Shown here: positions 45,215 through 57,909 of the stretch, in pieces | How positions within the stretch are numbered: position 1 is the first letter of the stretch | Layout: each line of letters begins with the position of its first letter | NCBI GenBank assembly: GCA_001574975.1 | Contig: KQ965754.1 | Coordinates: 143,040-207,039, forward strand | Length of the DNA stretch: 64,000 nucleotides | Reading direction: 5' to 3' | From: Gonapodya prolifera JEL478 | Lineage: Eukaryota > Monoblepharomycota > Monoblepharidomycetes > Monoblepharidales > Gonapodyaceae | The notes under the pieces: generated by a model | What the model saw: the letters and a program-made list of their open reading frames with translations, nothing else | Told to the model about the DNA's origin: nothing | The model's database searches: none | Position numbers and translations under genes: made by a program

Positions 45215-48200
45215 TCACACGCACCACTGACCAGACGACGGTCCAGCCACACCCACCCCCTCAGACCCGTCCTCCTCCACCTCGAACTCTCCACCATCCC
45301 ACTCCTCCCCTTCACCACCCAACAACCCCAGCATACTCCTCGTCAGAAACCCACCCTCAACCAAATCAACCTTCCTTCCCTTCCCACCACCCCACCGTGG
45401 CTTCTCCCTCTCCTCGTGCTCGTCCTCTTCTTCCCACCCCTCCATCGGGGCTTCCTCGACAACATCAACTTCCTCGTCCTCTTCAATCACCCACCGCCTC
45501 GCACCTGCGGCTTCCCCTGCCCTCGCGAGCACTTGAAATTCTTCGAAGGTGGGGCTGGCGGCGGCAACCATCCCGCCAGATCCTGCTGCTGTGTTTACGA
45601 ACAGTGCCGGCGGGCGCTCGTGTGACCGTGTTGGGAACGTCGGTGATGACGACAGAAGCGGCAAGAACTCGGCGTACGTCGCCGGCGGTGGTGGTTTTCT
45701 TTGGTGTGGCGGGGAACCCGCTGTGTTCTCGTCCTGTCGCGACCCATCATGTACTTGTCCTTCATACGTGCCAGCGTCGTGCAGCCCAGTCAACCCCAGC
45801 ATTCCTCCGACCGACAGCGTCCTCGCAATACTCATACTGCCTTGTAGCAGCGCGGCGCCCGTGGTGGGTGGTGAGCGCACACTGTCGAGGCTCATGGAGC
45901 GGGGTCGTGCGCGTGGGGATCGGTGGCGGGGTGGAGGGGAAGGAGGGGACGTAGTGTCGTTGCTAGCCTGCACTACAAGTTGCTGGTCTTCTCCGTCAAC
46001 GTGGGCCGGGTTGGCGTTTGCGGCGGGGGTGAGTTGGTCTTGCTCTTGCTCCAGCTCCGCATCCACATCAACTTGATCAGCCTGGGCTGCCCGTTTCCTC
46101 CCCGCTCCCGCACCGCTACCACCACCGCCGCCGCCCCTTTTCTTCCTGATCCCCCGCCGCTTGAGCTTTCCCTCCTGCTTGAGCTTCCTCGCGTACCTGA
46201 GCCCACACGCGTTGCACAGCCTGTGATCACGGGTGGACCTCATCAGTTTTCCACCACTCTCTTGGTGCAAACAAAACGCAAAACTCACGTCTTCCTCCCC
46301 CCCTCCCCATTGCGCCACTCGGGACTCTCGTCCGTCCCACAAGCCTCGCACCGTCGTCCGGTGTCGTGGTCTCTTCGTCGCTTGGGTGGCGGGGCGAATG
46401 CTGACCCACCGGATGACGTCGATGAGGGCGAGTGTCCAGACCCGGGTGGGACGGCGCGGCGGTGCCGTGGTGGTGGCACCGGCGGGGCGACGTCTACGTC
46501 GTCGATGACGACAGGGTGGTGGTCGGGAGGGAAGGGAGCAGGAAGAGAGGGTGGTGCAGGAGCGGGCGACCGTGGCGCCGGAGGGGTTGTGAGGGGGGAC
46601 TGGTGTAGCGCGAGAATGGTGCCTGATGTGCGGCTTCGGCTGCGCGATGTGAGGACGTGTGCAGAGCCGTCCTGCACTGGAACAGGAGCAGGAAAGCTAA
46701 ACGGCGATGACGCAACCGACGCCAACGACGCGAGAGACGCAGGCGTGGACACCGAGCGCGGGATGTGTGGAGACTCTGACGTGGGAAACAGTGGGATTGG
46801 CGTTAGAGAACCTGACGGCGGGAACGTGTGGATTGGCCGGACGGCGCTCAGGGGGAACGTGGACAGCGGGAGGACGAACACGGCCGGTGGGGTTGAGGGT
46901 GTGGTTTGGAATGTCGTGTAGTAGATCACGTGCGCCGGGGGCGGCGGTGAGCGTGCTGGTTGGGGTGCGGGAGCGGGGGCAGGTGCGGCGATGGTGATGG
47001 GGACCAGTGCGTACCGTGGCTGTTGCTGGTGCTGGTGCTGCTGGGGAGGTTGTGGTTGTTGTTGCGGCTGGAACGGGGGGAATTTGAAGCTGGTATCGGT
47101 CGGTGTTGGCGTCGTCAGCGAGAACGTGAGCGAATGGTGTGGCCCAGGGAGTGCGGGGATTGTCTGAAGTGACGGCGTGGTGTCGAGTGAGGGGAGGTTT
47201 CGCGTTGACAAGTCGAGCATAGACGTCGTGTGTGAAACCGCCAGCGCGGTTCCACTTCCTGAGCGGTCACGGGTGTTGAGAGACGCCAATCCCAGCGTGG
47301 ACGGTGGAACGACCCACGTCGCGTCGTCGGGGAGGAGTTGGGTCGTGTGGCCGCCGCCCGTGTGATTGCCGCTCGGAGGGCCGCTGCCTGTGTGGGAAGG
47401 TGCGTGGCCGTGACCGAGCAATCCGGAGCCGAAGAGGTCGGATGAGGACAGGCCGTGCATGTGCATGTGCTGGGATGCAGGTGATATGAAGGGGTACGTC
47501 GCGTACGGTGCAGCAGCAGCGGCGGCGGCGGCGGGAGGGATGTGCGAGAGCGGGGTCGGGTGGGGCCATGTGTGGCCGTGGTGGTTGTTGTTGTGGTGGC
47601 TGAGCGGGACGATTCCGTGCGGGTCCCCGGGTGCCTGGTGTCCGACGCTCGCCCCACCAGCACCCGCACCGCTGCCCCCACCACCACCACTCCCACTCCA
47701 CCACCTCCCCACGCCCCCCACGACTGCCTCAGCCAACGCCCTCACGTCCGGGTCGGGGTCAACCAGGAGCGGTGGGAGGCGGAGTGAGATGTAGGTGGTG
47801 AGTGAAGGGTGTGCGGGAAGGAGTACGGGGAGGTGGGTGAGGAGGTGGGTGAGGAGGGTGGTTTTTGTTGTGTGCAGCTGGCGTGGGGTGGGGTTGGGGG
47901 GGGCGTGTGAAGGATATTACACTTAGCCGATGGTAACAAGAAAAAAAAGAGTGAAGTCTTACATCCGCGCTCGCCCTTTCCACATCATTCGCCTGCGCTT
48001 GTTTCCCATCATACGGTGCATCCTGCGCGCCCCGTACCCCGGCGCCCGCCCGGCGCTGTTCGATCAGGTCCAAGCACTCGGCGACGGCGTTTCGGACGTC
48101 CAATTCGGCAGCGAGCTCGGATGATTGTGTTTGGTAGAGGGGGGTAGTCTGGGAGGAAAGAATGGAAAAGAATGGAAAGAAAAAAGGGGTTAATGAAAGT

Positions 48201-48636
48201 GTATCCTCGCGGGGAACTGAAGGGATGCAAAACCCATCCCATCCCTGGGGTTTGCATCGTAAAACTCAACCAACTCGGCCCAAAAAAGCACGCATCATCC
48301 GCGATGCAAGAGCTTTGATGCGTCACTGACTCTCGTGGAGTTGAAAACCGCGCGTCTCTGTCCCCAAACCCGGCTCCTTTCCGCAACCCCCCCCACTCCG
48401 GCTACAAATCCCACCTCTGCGTTCTTAATCAGCACCAGCTGCATGCACGCTCTCAGCATCGGCAAAACTCTCGCCACCCACGCGTCGTCCACGCTTCGCC
48501 CTGCGACCGCCGCCGCAACGGATGCGACATAGTCCCGTCTCCTGTCCCGCCACGATGCAAACAGCGCGAGCGTGTGGTGCGCAAGAGAGTCCGGCGGCGT
48601 GGAGTGTGCGTGTGTGCGGTGCGTGCTGACGTGCAT
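45215..48636 (-). CDS. White-collar-type GATA zinc-finger transcription factor
   Basis: A long regulatory protein with one GATA finger, CEACGTDESPEWRNGEGGRK then TLCNACGLRYARKLK, with C-x2-C-x18-C-x2-C spacing. The ESPEWR form is that of white-collar and related fungal GATA factors. The finger is split by a 68-nt intron (46288-46221) that ends exactly at CACAG before CTG TGC AAC. A basic tail (KLKRRGIRKKR) follows, then acidic, Ser- and Pro-rich sequence to the stop at 45215. Upstream is a long His/Pro/Ala/Ser-rich segment with a poly-Ala run. Inferred 5' exons read SWRDRRRDYVASVAAAVAGR and DVRNAVAECLDLIEQRRAG. I see no PAS/LOV domain. The start (48636) is uncertain. Confidence 0.8.
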
Positions 48637-48867
48637 CGGTGGGGGCAAAGTCGACTGTGAAGCGATGAGTGCACAAGGAATCGTGACACGTAGCCCCGGT
48701 GTCCCCACTCTCCGCAACTACAGTGGCTCATCGCAGCTGCACCAATCTCCGCGAGCATCCCGCGCAGCGACGTGCGACCCCGCATCAGCGCGCACGCGAT
48801 CCCTCTCCCTCCTCTCTCTCCTTCCTTCATTCTCTCTCCTCCCTTCTCCCATCGCCAACTCCCCGCC
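48637..48867. promoter_or_regulatory. Probable shared promoter of the GATA factor and its divergent neighbour
   Basis: About 230 bp between the inferred start codons of two divergent genes. GC-rich; no core element assigned. Both starts are uncertain. Confidence 0.4.
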
Positions 48868-51800
48868 ATGTCCTCCATGTCGCCGATCCTGACGCGCGCA
48901 CCCTCGCTCTCGCTCGCGCCATCTCCGCTCTCCTCTCCCCGTCTGTCTCCCTCGCACGCTCTCTCCCGCTCCCCAGTCCCACCACTCCCAGACTCGGAGT
49001 TCGTCAAGATGGCATCGACGTTCCTCGACGTCGAAGCGCTCGAGGCACTTGGGCTGGCAGATGTAGCCACTGCACCATCGACAGCGGTCGGGATCCCGGG
49101 GGATAGCGACGATACAGTCATGGCCGACAACACCGATGTCGGACAGTGGAGCGAGTTAGCCCAGGTCGACGCGTGGGGTATGCAGGCGCAGGCGCAGGTA
49201 CAGGGACGGCAGATGGCACCGAGTGTAGGACAGTACGCGGCTGTGGGACAGTATGGGATGCAGCAGTGGGATGTGAGCACCGGATGGGCTGTTCATATGC
49301 AGACCGGCGACGGGTGGGCAGTGACAGCCGCGGACGGGCAGGCACAGAGCGTGGGAGGGTACATGCATGCAACGTACCAGCCTACTCCTGCTCCTGTTCC
49401 TCCTCCTGCAACGTACACCGACATGCCCTTCCACTACATCTCGCACCCCATGCAGCACGTTCCCCACGCCCTCCCCGTTCCTGACCAGCAGCATCAGCAC
49501 CAGCACCAGCAGTACACATCATACACCCACACCGCTCTTCACGTCCACGCTTCACCTGCATACCACGCCGTCTCCGCGGCGCCGCTCCCTGAAGTCCACG
49601 TCCCGCTACAACCCCCACCGGCCCCGAAATCGACATACTCGCACATGTCGCTGTTCGCACCGGGCGCGTTTGACTCTTCGTCTTCCATTCCTGTTCCTCA
49701 CAGTGTTGCTGCTCCTCCTCCGCAACAACCCCACTTGCAACAACCCCACTTGCAACAACCGCCGCAACCTCACCAACCACCACCGGCGCAACACCAACCA
49801 CCACAGCACCATCCCCAACCTCCACAACACCAGATCCCACCACCACACATCCTCGCGCCCTCCCTCCTCACCCACGCGCTCGCGTCGTGGCGGCTGTCCC
49901 GCTCGCACCTCGCACGGTCCGCATGTCTCCTGTACTTTCCCACTCCCCCTGCCCCTGATCCCACTCCCACTCCCACTCCCACCCCTGGCTCTCCCTCCCC
50001 ACCGCCACCCCCGCCACCACCCCCCGCCCTCTCACCCCACGTCCTCCTCGCCCTCTGCCACCTCGTCCTCGACCACGCCTCCGACTCCGACACGGCGCTC
50101 GACGCGGCGAGGGCGATTGTCGGGGACGCGAGGAGGGCGGAGAGGCAGAGGTGTGATGAGGAGAGGGCGAGGTGGGCGAGGGGGGTTGCGGAGGGGGTTG
50201 TGGGTGTAGGTGTGGGGATGGATGTGGATGTGCATGTGGATGTGCATGTGGACGGTGGGGCGGGTACGGCCGGTGCAGACATCCCACTGTACTATCTCGG
50301 CGGCTCACACACCACACCACCACCACTCCCCGTCCTCATCGCCACGCACCTCTCAACCCACCTTCCCCTTCCCCTTCCCCACTCCCATACCCCACCAACC
50401 CCACTCACACCCTCCGCGCACCTCCTTCTCTCCCGCCTGCGCCCCCTTTTACACCCATCCCTCCTACCCCACGCATCCCGCACCGCACGCACCGAATCCG
50501 TCCCGCTGTACGCGGCCGTGGGACATGCTGTTGCCGGGAGTGCGGGAGCGGGGGAGTGGGATGCGGTTGTTGGGGCTGTCGGTGGGGTGGGAGCGGGAAT
50601 GGGAATGGGAGCCGGGCAGGGAGGAACGGGACCGTGGGGAAGAAGGGTGGATGCGCAAGAGGTTGCGGTGAGAGTTGGTGTGCTTGTTGGGAAGGACGAT
50701 GGGGTTGAGTGTGGTGGTGTAGAGGTGGCGGAGGGCGACGGTGTGGAGGCCGGTTACGCGCAGGGACAAGTGCAGGAGCTGGAAGAGGAGGAGGAGCAGG
50801 GCCACGTGTCAATGCACGACGTCCACCCTACCCATGCCTCCTCCTCGCACGGCCACCCCGCTGCACTGCCGTTGCCGTTCCCGTTCGTGCCTCCAAACGT
50901 CCACTCCCACTCCCACTCCCACACCGACGCTTCCTTTCCCACCTTCCCAACTCGCACCTCCACCACCGCGCCCTCCACTCTCCCGCCGACAACCCTCCTC
51001 CCGCCCTCCGACGTCCTGTACGCCCCGTATTTGTCCGTCACGTCAGGCTCGAACGGGTCGTGGCACCCCGTGCTGATACGGGAGAGCTTACGACAAGGAT
51101 GCGCGCTGTGTTTGGCGCAGGGAGGGGAGGATGGTGTGGGCGGTGTTTGGGAGTGGAAGGGTGGGTCGTGGTGAGTTAATTTTTTGGGGTTGACGGGGGA
51201 GCGGGGGATGTGCGGCCCCACATGTACAGAGCCTCATACTCGACCATAGGTTCTGCCCCTCGTGCACGCTCCTGACATCATCAACCACATCCTCGCCGCG
51301 CTCGTCTCCACGGATTAAACCGCGTCCTCCGCCACTGGACATCCCTCGGGCGTTGTCCGCCTCCTCCTCGGCGTTGTTGGGGCTGGCAACCCCGCCCCCG
51401 TCTGCCTCTGCGCGAGATAAGAGTCCTCACCCCCTTGCGCGGACTGCCACACCGATCACGCACATGCTTGGTGCGGGGCTTTTGACGCCCTTTGCGTCAC
51501 CAACCCGCCCCGTAGACAGCACGGTGATTCTCGCAGTGCAAGCTCCTGCACCCGTACAGGCGACTCCCGTCACCGCACCAGCTCCAGGCACACCGAACGG
51601 GCTTCCCAAACCCACGATCCGCATCCCGCTCCGCGCATTCTCCAACCCACGTCTCAAGCGGTCTTCGTCCTCCCTGCTGTCCTTACTTCCCCTCATTTCG
51701 CCACTCACGTCATCTGACTGTACTGCCCCCGCGAGTGTGGGCGAGGTCCTCACTGTAGCTGCCGTGGAGAGCGAGGGACGGCCACGAGTAACGAGGGCTA

Positions 51801-52087
51801 ATAGCGTGGCCATGCTGGAGGCTGGCGGACTGGGTAGTGTGCAGGAGGAGGCGGCAGGGGTGATGGGAGATTCGCAGAGTACGCTTTTGGGGGACGCAGG
51901 ATCGTCGAGCTGCGTGATTATGGTCACGGCAGTGGAGACGTCGGCCAAGAAGGTGACGACTGCCGTCGATGTTGTGGTTGCGGTGAAGGTGGAGACAGTG
52001 GATGAGGGCGGGCAGATCAAGGCTGCGACCCAGGGTGTGAAGCGGAAGAGGGGTGGGCGAAGGGCTGGACAGGTGGCGGCGCAATGA
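48868..52087 (+). CDS. Large low-complexity protein with a CxxC...CxxC zinc-like motif
   Basis: Not recognised. About 1,040 residues in two exons (intron about 51174-51249, restoring the codon for Trp in GGSWFCPSC). Near the start it reads FVKMASTFLDVEALEALGLA. A long Gln/His/Pro-rich region follows (HQHQHQHQ and poly-Pro runs), then ALASWRLSRSHLARSACLLY and LLALCHLVLDHASDSDTALD, the only globular-looking segment. Near the end, VTSGSNGSWHPVLIRESLRQ is followed by two pairs, CALC and CPSC, about 25 residues apart, a possible zinc ribbon. The C-tail has a basic NLS-like KRKRGGRR. It is divergent from the GATA factor, with similar low-complexity composition. A nuclear role is likely but not shown. 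Confidence 0.65.
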
Positions 52088-52950
52088 GTGCGGGGTGCTG
52101 GAGGGAGGGATCTTGGCAGGAGAGTCGGGACGGTGGATGGGTGCGTGGATGACACAATAAAATGAAACAGCGGTCAATGAAAACGGGAATGAAGAACACA
52201 AAATGGCACAATGAATCACAAAGAAATGAAAGAAAAAAAACAGTTTTGAATGGGATAGCGTGTTTTGATACCGTGTAAATAAAAAAAATCAAAGGAACAA
52301 AAAGGTGCATGATCCTTTCATCAATAACGGGTTTTTCGCTGAGAAATAATTAAGACACGTACATAAAGGTAAACAAGCATGGCTTGCTGGCCTGGTCTCG
52401 TACATGCGTCTCGTCACCAAAGCGACCAACGAGTACAATGCAAATGTGTTTGACTGTTTGACGTTACGCGCCTAGAACATTTTGATTCCACCGCCACAGT
52501 CTCCCAAAAATCATATCTAGGCTGGGTCGTCCTTGTAATTAGTGCGATATTGACCGTCCATAATGGGAACAAGTCGAGCGGATTGGTGGTTGTGTTCGAA
52601 GTAGAAGAAGGTGGCGCCATGATCCGTGAGTGTCGGGGGACGGTGAAGGTGGGTGACAGTGGGTAAAGGCGGGGCCCGGGCAGGTCACGTCGTTGTCCAA
52701 GGGATGTAAAGAGGAAGGGTGTGCGATGAAGGGTGGCACGAAGCGGACCGAGAGTTGGAGTGGAGCCGCGACAGCGGTCGGAAACGCCATGACTAGAAGA
52801 CAATCAAAGCGACATTGCTTGAAATGTTACATGAAGGGAAATAGTCATTGTTGGGAAACTAAGTTCACTGCACGATGCAAAAGGGCAGAGTATACGTTAT
52901 ATCTGCATCTGCTTAATATAATTTCGAGCCCTAAATGTAGCAAGCACTAT
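52088..52950. other. Intergenic region, possible tiny gene on minus strand
   Basis: An A/T-rich 3' flank follows the large low-complexity gene. On the minus strand (52790-52410) three frames each give a short peptide, one reading TFFYFEHNHQSARLVPIMDG and ending KDDPA. No frame is supported from start to stop, and the stretch lacks any AG that could serve as a splice acceptor. I leave it unassigned. Confidence 0.4.
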
Positions 52951-55900
52951 ATTTGTTTGTATATTTTGGTGAATGTATTTTGGAATACAGACTGGGAACG
53001 TCAATCATGGAGCCGACAAATGGCATTTTTGAACAGTCACACGAAACGCCAATATCAGTGGTGCGCTCGTTGAAGGTAACAACTTCTACGAATGGTGAAA
53101 GTATTGTAAATACGGACATGACGTCAATTGACACGCAGACACCAAGACTTAAAAGGCTTATTTGAACTCTATAAAAAATCAGAGAGCATATCTCGCTCAC
53201 GTTCTCGACCCGGTGAACCGGGAACTGCCATGCCGACCGCACAAAGGTGACTCGTAGCTCCAAAAGCAAACATGACAAAGCAGGGGCTCTGATCAGAAAC
53301 AGCCCGAAATGAAACGCAGTGCCTCGTCTTTGCGAGACAACGTAGCATGACGTCAGCCACCTGCACCAGGCAATAGTTGCAGATCAGTCGCTACAGCTCT
53401 TTGAAGCGTGCTTCATGTGACTGCCAAGGCATAACTTATGAAATGTGAACGAGTATCAGTCAAGTCAGACACCACTCACAGACCTCGGCACTCAGAAAAG
53501 ACGAGGGAGATCGTCGTGATGCACAAGCTGATAGTTAAATCCTTGATATTATTAGTATTCGCGGCTTTGCAGAGACGCTTTTGCGCTGCTTTGTTTTTGG
53601 AACTACAATATACCTTTGTTTCCTTGGCATGACGACTCATAATGCACGTCAATAGCCCATTCAACTTCTTTTTTTAACTGTGTTCATCTCCTGTCGATCA
53701 CCTGTCGATCTCCGGTTGATCTCGGTTGCTGGGACAGCTCTCTGTATTTTGCAAAGACCACGTCGAAAAACTTCATTATTCATGCCCGCAAGCTGTTATT
53801 GACTGCAGTTTTTCACTGATGATATTAGCTTGCAAGTTACTGATTTGGGAACTCACACATAAATTCCTTACGTCAATCAGATGTCATTTACTTGATTGCA
53901 GTAAAAGCTTGTGTGACATCATAACTCATAAACGTGCAGATTCCGGTCCTGTCCCCAACATCTTGTTTCACTGACGGGCAGTGTCTTATGCCCTGCTACA
54001 TATTTTGGAACCTCCACGCGCCACTATATGATTGGCATCTCACAAGTTTATTGACGTATCTGGGGTTGTTATAAACGTGACTCAGTTCAGTTGACTCGTT
54101 CGCATCCTAGGTCACGTGCTGACGTCACGATACCTGCTGCACCGGACAGTTGAATCTTGCAGCCATCCGCCAATGCGGTAGTCTTTTGGCGCTGCTCAAA
54201 CGCGTTATCCTCCCTTTTTGTTTGAGCTGCGAGAAACCATTCTGTACTTGACGTGGTGGTTCATCAGTCCCAGCGCGGTGTCGAGTAAACTTTGGTCTGT
54301 GCTCATCTTATCTCACGTCCAATAGAGGTCTCCGCATTTAACGCAGACCTATAGTTTCGTTTTTCTGAGTCGGCTGTACATGGACTGTCGCATGCTCATC
54401 GTTCGTGGCGTGACTGCACGTTCTCAAGGAAAGCGTTGGCAGTCACCCTAGCCTCTTTCTGTAGAATGGGTTGATATCACGCCACATTAAACAAACCTTC
54501 AAATTATAATTTAATTGTTAATGTCTGGGCACTATGTGGATGTCTACATATACTTTGACCGCTGCCAGGCCTGCAATGGCGGCACTGCTTGTGTCGGTAA
54601 ATTGTCGCAAATTTCATCATGGTGTTACAAGGTACTTTATAACATGGTTGATTGCAGTTGCATTCGAAGGAATGCAAACGTTGCTGACGTCATATTACCT
54701 TGTTTTCCCTTTCCGCAGACGTCGAGCGACGTCGCCGCATATTGGTCAGCGTTACTCAAAATTTTCCCTCCAGTTTGGTTTTTGAGCCACAGACGCCCCA
54801 TGATTGTCGGATCGACATGGTGCTTTGGGCATAAAATTGAACGGCCGAAACGCGCGCATCATCGTGCGCCCTCATCTTTATTTTGACCACTCGCTGATGG
54901 TATTGTCTACATCGTCGATGTATTGGTACAAAGGGCTCTGTGTACTTGGGTAGCAACCTTGCCCGTCTTAGTTGACCACGCCAGTCCCAATTCCGTTCGG
55001 TTTTGATCTTCATCCGAGGGAACAAATTCATTGCCGGTGGTGATATACTACATCGTGCCTCCGTCAGACTCTTGACATGAATTCAAAGGAACGTCACGTA
55101 CTGCTGCTGACGTCACAGACTGCTCGCTGCACCTGGCAGTCTCACCTCGCGGATGTTCACCAATGTATCAACTTTTAAAGTATGATAATGAAATGCACTA
55201 GCACCGCTTCTTTTTCGGAACTACGAGACACCCACTCTCTACTTGACGTGGTGGCTCACTGGTCTCAGCGCTTTGACGGTTCCATTGTTGTTTTTGCTCA
55301 TCTCCTCTTATGTCGGGAAAAGGGTCTCTACTTCTGATGCAGAGTATCTGAAGTATCTTTAGTGACAATTCGACTTGTCCAACATCTTGATCTGTCTCTC
55401 TGTTCGTGGAAGCCGAGTTCTGCAATGAGCGGCGCCGGCGCGACTAATCCTCGTTCACATTTCACAAGCTATGATTTGGCAGTCGCATCAAACACGCTTC
55501 AATGAGCGGGACCGGGTGATCTGCAACCTCACCGCAATGGATTGACGTCATGCAGTTGGACTACACGACTCCCGCAGTTGAACTGTGTTTTTCATTGCGG
55601 GCTGCTTCTCAGAGTCAATGGCAGGCTGCTGTTTTGTTTTTTGGAACGACAAGGCGCCTTTGCCTGCTTGCCATGGTGACTCATGGTTCAAAAGCAATGC
55701 CAGCGGTCGTTGGGTACAGCTTTCGGCATTTTGCAGAGACCGAGTTCACCTTCAAAATCTTGGTGACAACGCGCTATGTCGATGGTCTTCATATACTTTG
55801 ACCGCTTGCACAAGATGTTATTTTCAATTGTAGCCCTGCTCGTGTTAGCACGGAGTTGTTCCAGACTATCGGCTAAACCTCCCTTGTTCACTGCAACATT
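52950..55900. repeat. Diverged repeat block with six TGACGTCA palindromes
   Basis: Gene-free. Similar segments recur at about 53590, 54215, 54770, 55205 and 55620 on the plus strand, and once inverted at about 53370-53200. Each contains a variant of TTTTTGGAACTACGA followed about 25 nt later by a GGTGACTCA-like stretch. Other shared pieces are a CAGCTTTCGGCATTTTGCAG-like stretch (53735 and 55715) and ATACTTTGACCGCT (54550 and 55790). The octamer TGACGTCA occurs at 53119, 53348, 54120, 54685, 55108 and 55543. No reading frame is shared between units, so a non-coding tandem or dispersed element is most likely. Confidence 0.7.
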
Positions 55901-55922
55901 TATCCGTTGGACCCAACTGTCG

Positions 55923-56739
55923 ATGGCCGCACTCGCTCTGGCTCACGAGATTCTCGCTCGCATCTTCAGTCTTCTCTCTCCACGCGACCTGAGCCGCATC
56001 GCACGATGCAGTCGCGCGCTGGCAGACGTCCCGTCCCTCCCGTCGCTATGGAAGACCGCGCTGCTGCAAGGTCCAAATCCCGCGGGCGTGGCGCCGGCTT
56101 GGCTGACAGTTCCACGTGTCGTCACTGTTTCGTCTCCCAGGGCATGGGACACTCCTCCCGGGGAGTCACCGCGAGAACGGGCTTCTGCACGCAAGACCGC
56201 AATCTCGGTCGAGCTCGGAGATTGGGTGACGCCAAGAACAGAGAAGGATACTCTCAAGTCTCTGTGTGAGTGCCCACCCGCTCCTGTTCCTCCGGCACCA
56301 TGCATCTTCCCTCTGCTCATCTAGCCTTGTTTTTTGTGACACTGGGGAGATTCTGGACCCTCGGAGTGTTGGGGAAGTGGAAGATTACTACCAAGGTTTA
56401 TTTGACGTATCGTCCACTGGGGTTCCTCGACCGCGCGTGGCTGGCCTAGGCGAGGATGAGCCTCGAAACGTGCTCCTGCAGAAGAGAGTGACGACCAATC
56501 CACTGTTCCGAAAAGGGATATTGCAACGATTATGGAGGTCTCGCAATGTTTGTGCCACATTGGAAGTTGTTCACAGTCGGTCCAGCACAGACATTCCATG
56601 TGTCATTTTTTTGGTATCCAGCGACGCGGGGACTCAGTTCGCCCTGGCGCGGCGATTCGTGTTTTGCAACTCGCAAGTTGTGGTAGTGGGACAGACATCG
56701 GCTGGAAATGACCCTGACGAGACGGAAACCGCTGTGTGA
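55923..56739 (+). CDS. F-box protein
   Basis: The N-terminus MAALALAHEILARIFSLLSP, then RDLSRIARCSRALADVPSLP and LWKTALLQG, is a clear F-box, which binds Skp1 in SCF ubiquitin ligases. One intron (about 56261-56330) joins KSL to LVFCDTGEILDPRS. The C-terminal part (GEVEDYYQGLFDVSS, RNVLLQKRVTTNPLFRKGIL, ALARRFVFCNSQVVVVGQTS) shows no repeat or known substrate domain. Total about 250 residues. Start chosen at 55923 because the F-box begins there; the frame is open upstream, but through repeat-like sequence. The target is unknown. Confidence 0.8.
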
Positions 56740-57240
56740 ATTTGGCTGCCAACATGGTACGCCGTTCGAGGTGTGATTGCACCTCCTATCCAGGAATGTC
56801 CCGAGGTCTGCGAAATTGAAGTCGGGATGAACGTTCGGTCGGACAGGACTTTCTGTTGGGTTTTGGCAGACAGTGAGTGTCGTTGAGCATTACATTGACG
56901 AGCCCCGACTCAGATAATGCTGCAAATGCACCGAACGGGTCCATGTGTAATGTTTTGATCACCGTTCTCTCGGGAACTCGCGTCCTCTGTCCACGATGGT
57001 TATGCCTTGTACCAGCCGGACAAATCATCGCCAGAGATCAAGAGGGCCCTATGCTCGGAACGTGGAAGAAGCTGCTCGGTTGCAAGTGTCTGCTGGTTTG
57101 AACTCACCTGTCCCTTCAGACTCAGAGCTGAGCTCGTAGTCGAGTAACTTGATATCCTTCTTGTATTTCACATTCAACGGTCGTGATTCTGCGATTTCCG
57201 TTCGCGTCCCTTCTCGGCACTTTTTTCGATCACCCCCACA
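56740..57240. other. Intergenic region
   Basis: About 0.5 kb between the F-box gene and MPC1. Holds the MPC1 promoter; nothing else recognised. Confidence 0.5.
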
Positions 57241-57909
57241 ATGTCCGGCCAAGCAACATCCGGTTTCTCGCGCTTCCTGACGAAGGAATGGCGCGACTAC
57301 TTTCTCTCGTGCGCATCGTCGTGTGTCCCTTTCTCCACCCGTGATTCATGTCTGACCATCGACTGACTTTCCCCTTCAATCACAACGGGCACTCTCTTCT
57401 TTCACGGACTGGACGTGATCCATCAGAACGGTAAGCTTTCTCGCTGTCGAAAATCGACGACTCACCTCATGTGACCGTTGCCGGTCCTGAACGCTCTCGG
57501 CCCATCGTCCGTCCATCTCAGCACTTCTGGGGCCCCGTCGCCAACTGGGGTCTTCCCCTGGCCGCCATCGCTGACGTGCAGACCAAGACTCCCGAGAACA
57601 TCAGTCCTAACATGACCGCTGGTTCGTCATCGTTCACCAGCTTTCCCTTCATTTCGAGAGTGTCACAATGACACAATCCCCTTCGCCCCTTTGTCGCCTG
57701 CAGCCATGTCCGTCTACTCCCTCCTCTTCATGAAGTAAGCACTGCGTTTCTCCTTTGCTCCGCTCCGTTCCCCCGACACTCTTCCGTTCATCCCCCTTAG
57801 ATTCGCGTGGGACGTCCGACCACGAAACCCCCTCCTGTTCGCTTGCCACTTCACCAACGAGATCGCCCAGCTCGTGCAAGGGTACCGGTATATTGACTGG
57901 AACCAGTGA
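57241..57909 (+). CDS. MPC1: Mitochondrial pyruvate carrier subunit 1
   Basis: Inner-membrane subunit of the pyruvate carrier. Five exons: 57241-57308, 57427-57430, 57522-57621, 57704-57734 and 57801-57909. Together they give 103 residues. The protein starts [20 protein letters not shown], then [20 protein letters not shown], the most conserved MPC1 segment. [20 protein letters not shown] and [20 protein letters not shown] follow, ending DWNQ. All four introns are GT-AG. The second exon is only 4 nt and supplies Ser-Thr of STHFW. Three predicted helices, as in the family. No lesion. It needs an MPC2/3 partner, not found in this window. Confidence 0.93.
57427..57430 (+). other. 4-nt micro-exon in MPC1
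   Basis: AACG lies between a CATCAG acceptor and a GTAAGC donor. Exon 1 ends TTT CTC TC and exon 3 begins CAC TTC TGG. Adding A-ACG gives TCA ACG, the Ser-Thr of the conserved STHFWGP motif, in frame. Without it the frame is lost. Confidence 0.82.

Noticed and set aside
52410-52803. Possible small mitochondrial protein on the minus strand (peptide ending KDDPA)
   Set aside because: The attractive peptide has no in-frame start, and the minus strand here lacks any AG to act as splice acceptor. No family identified.
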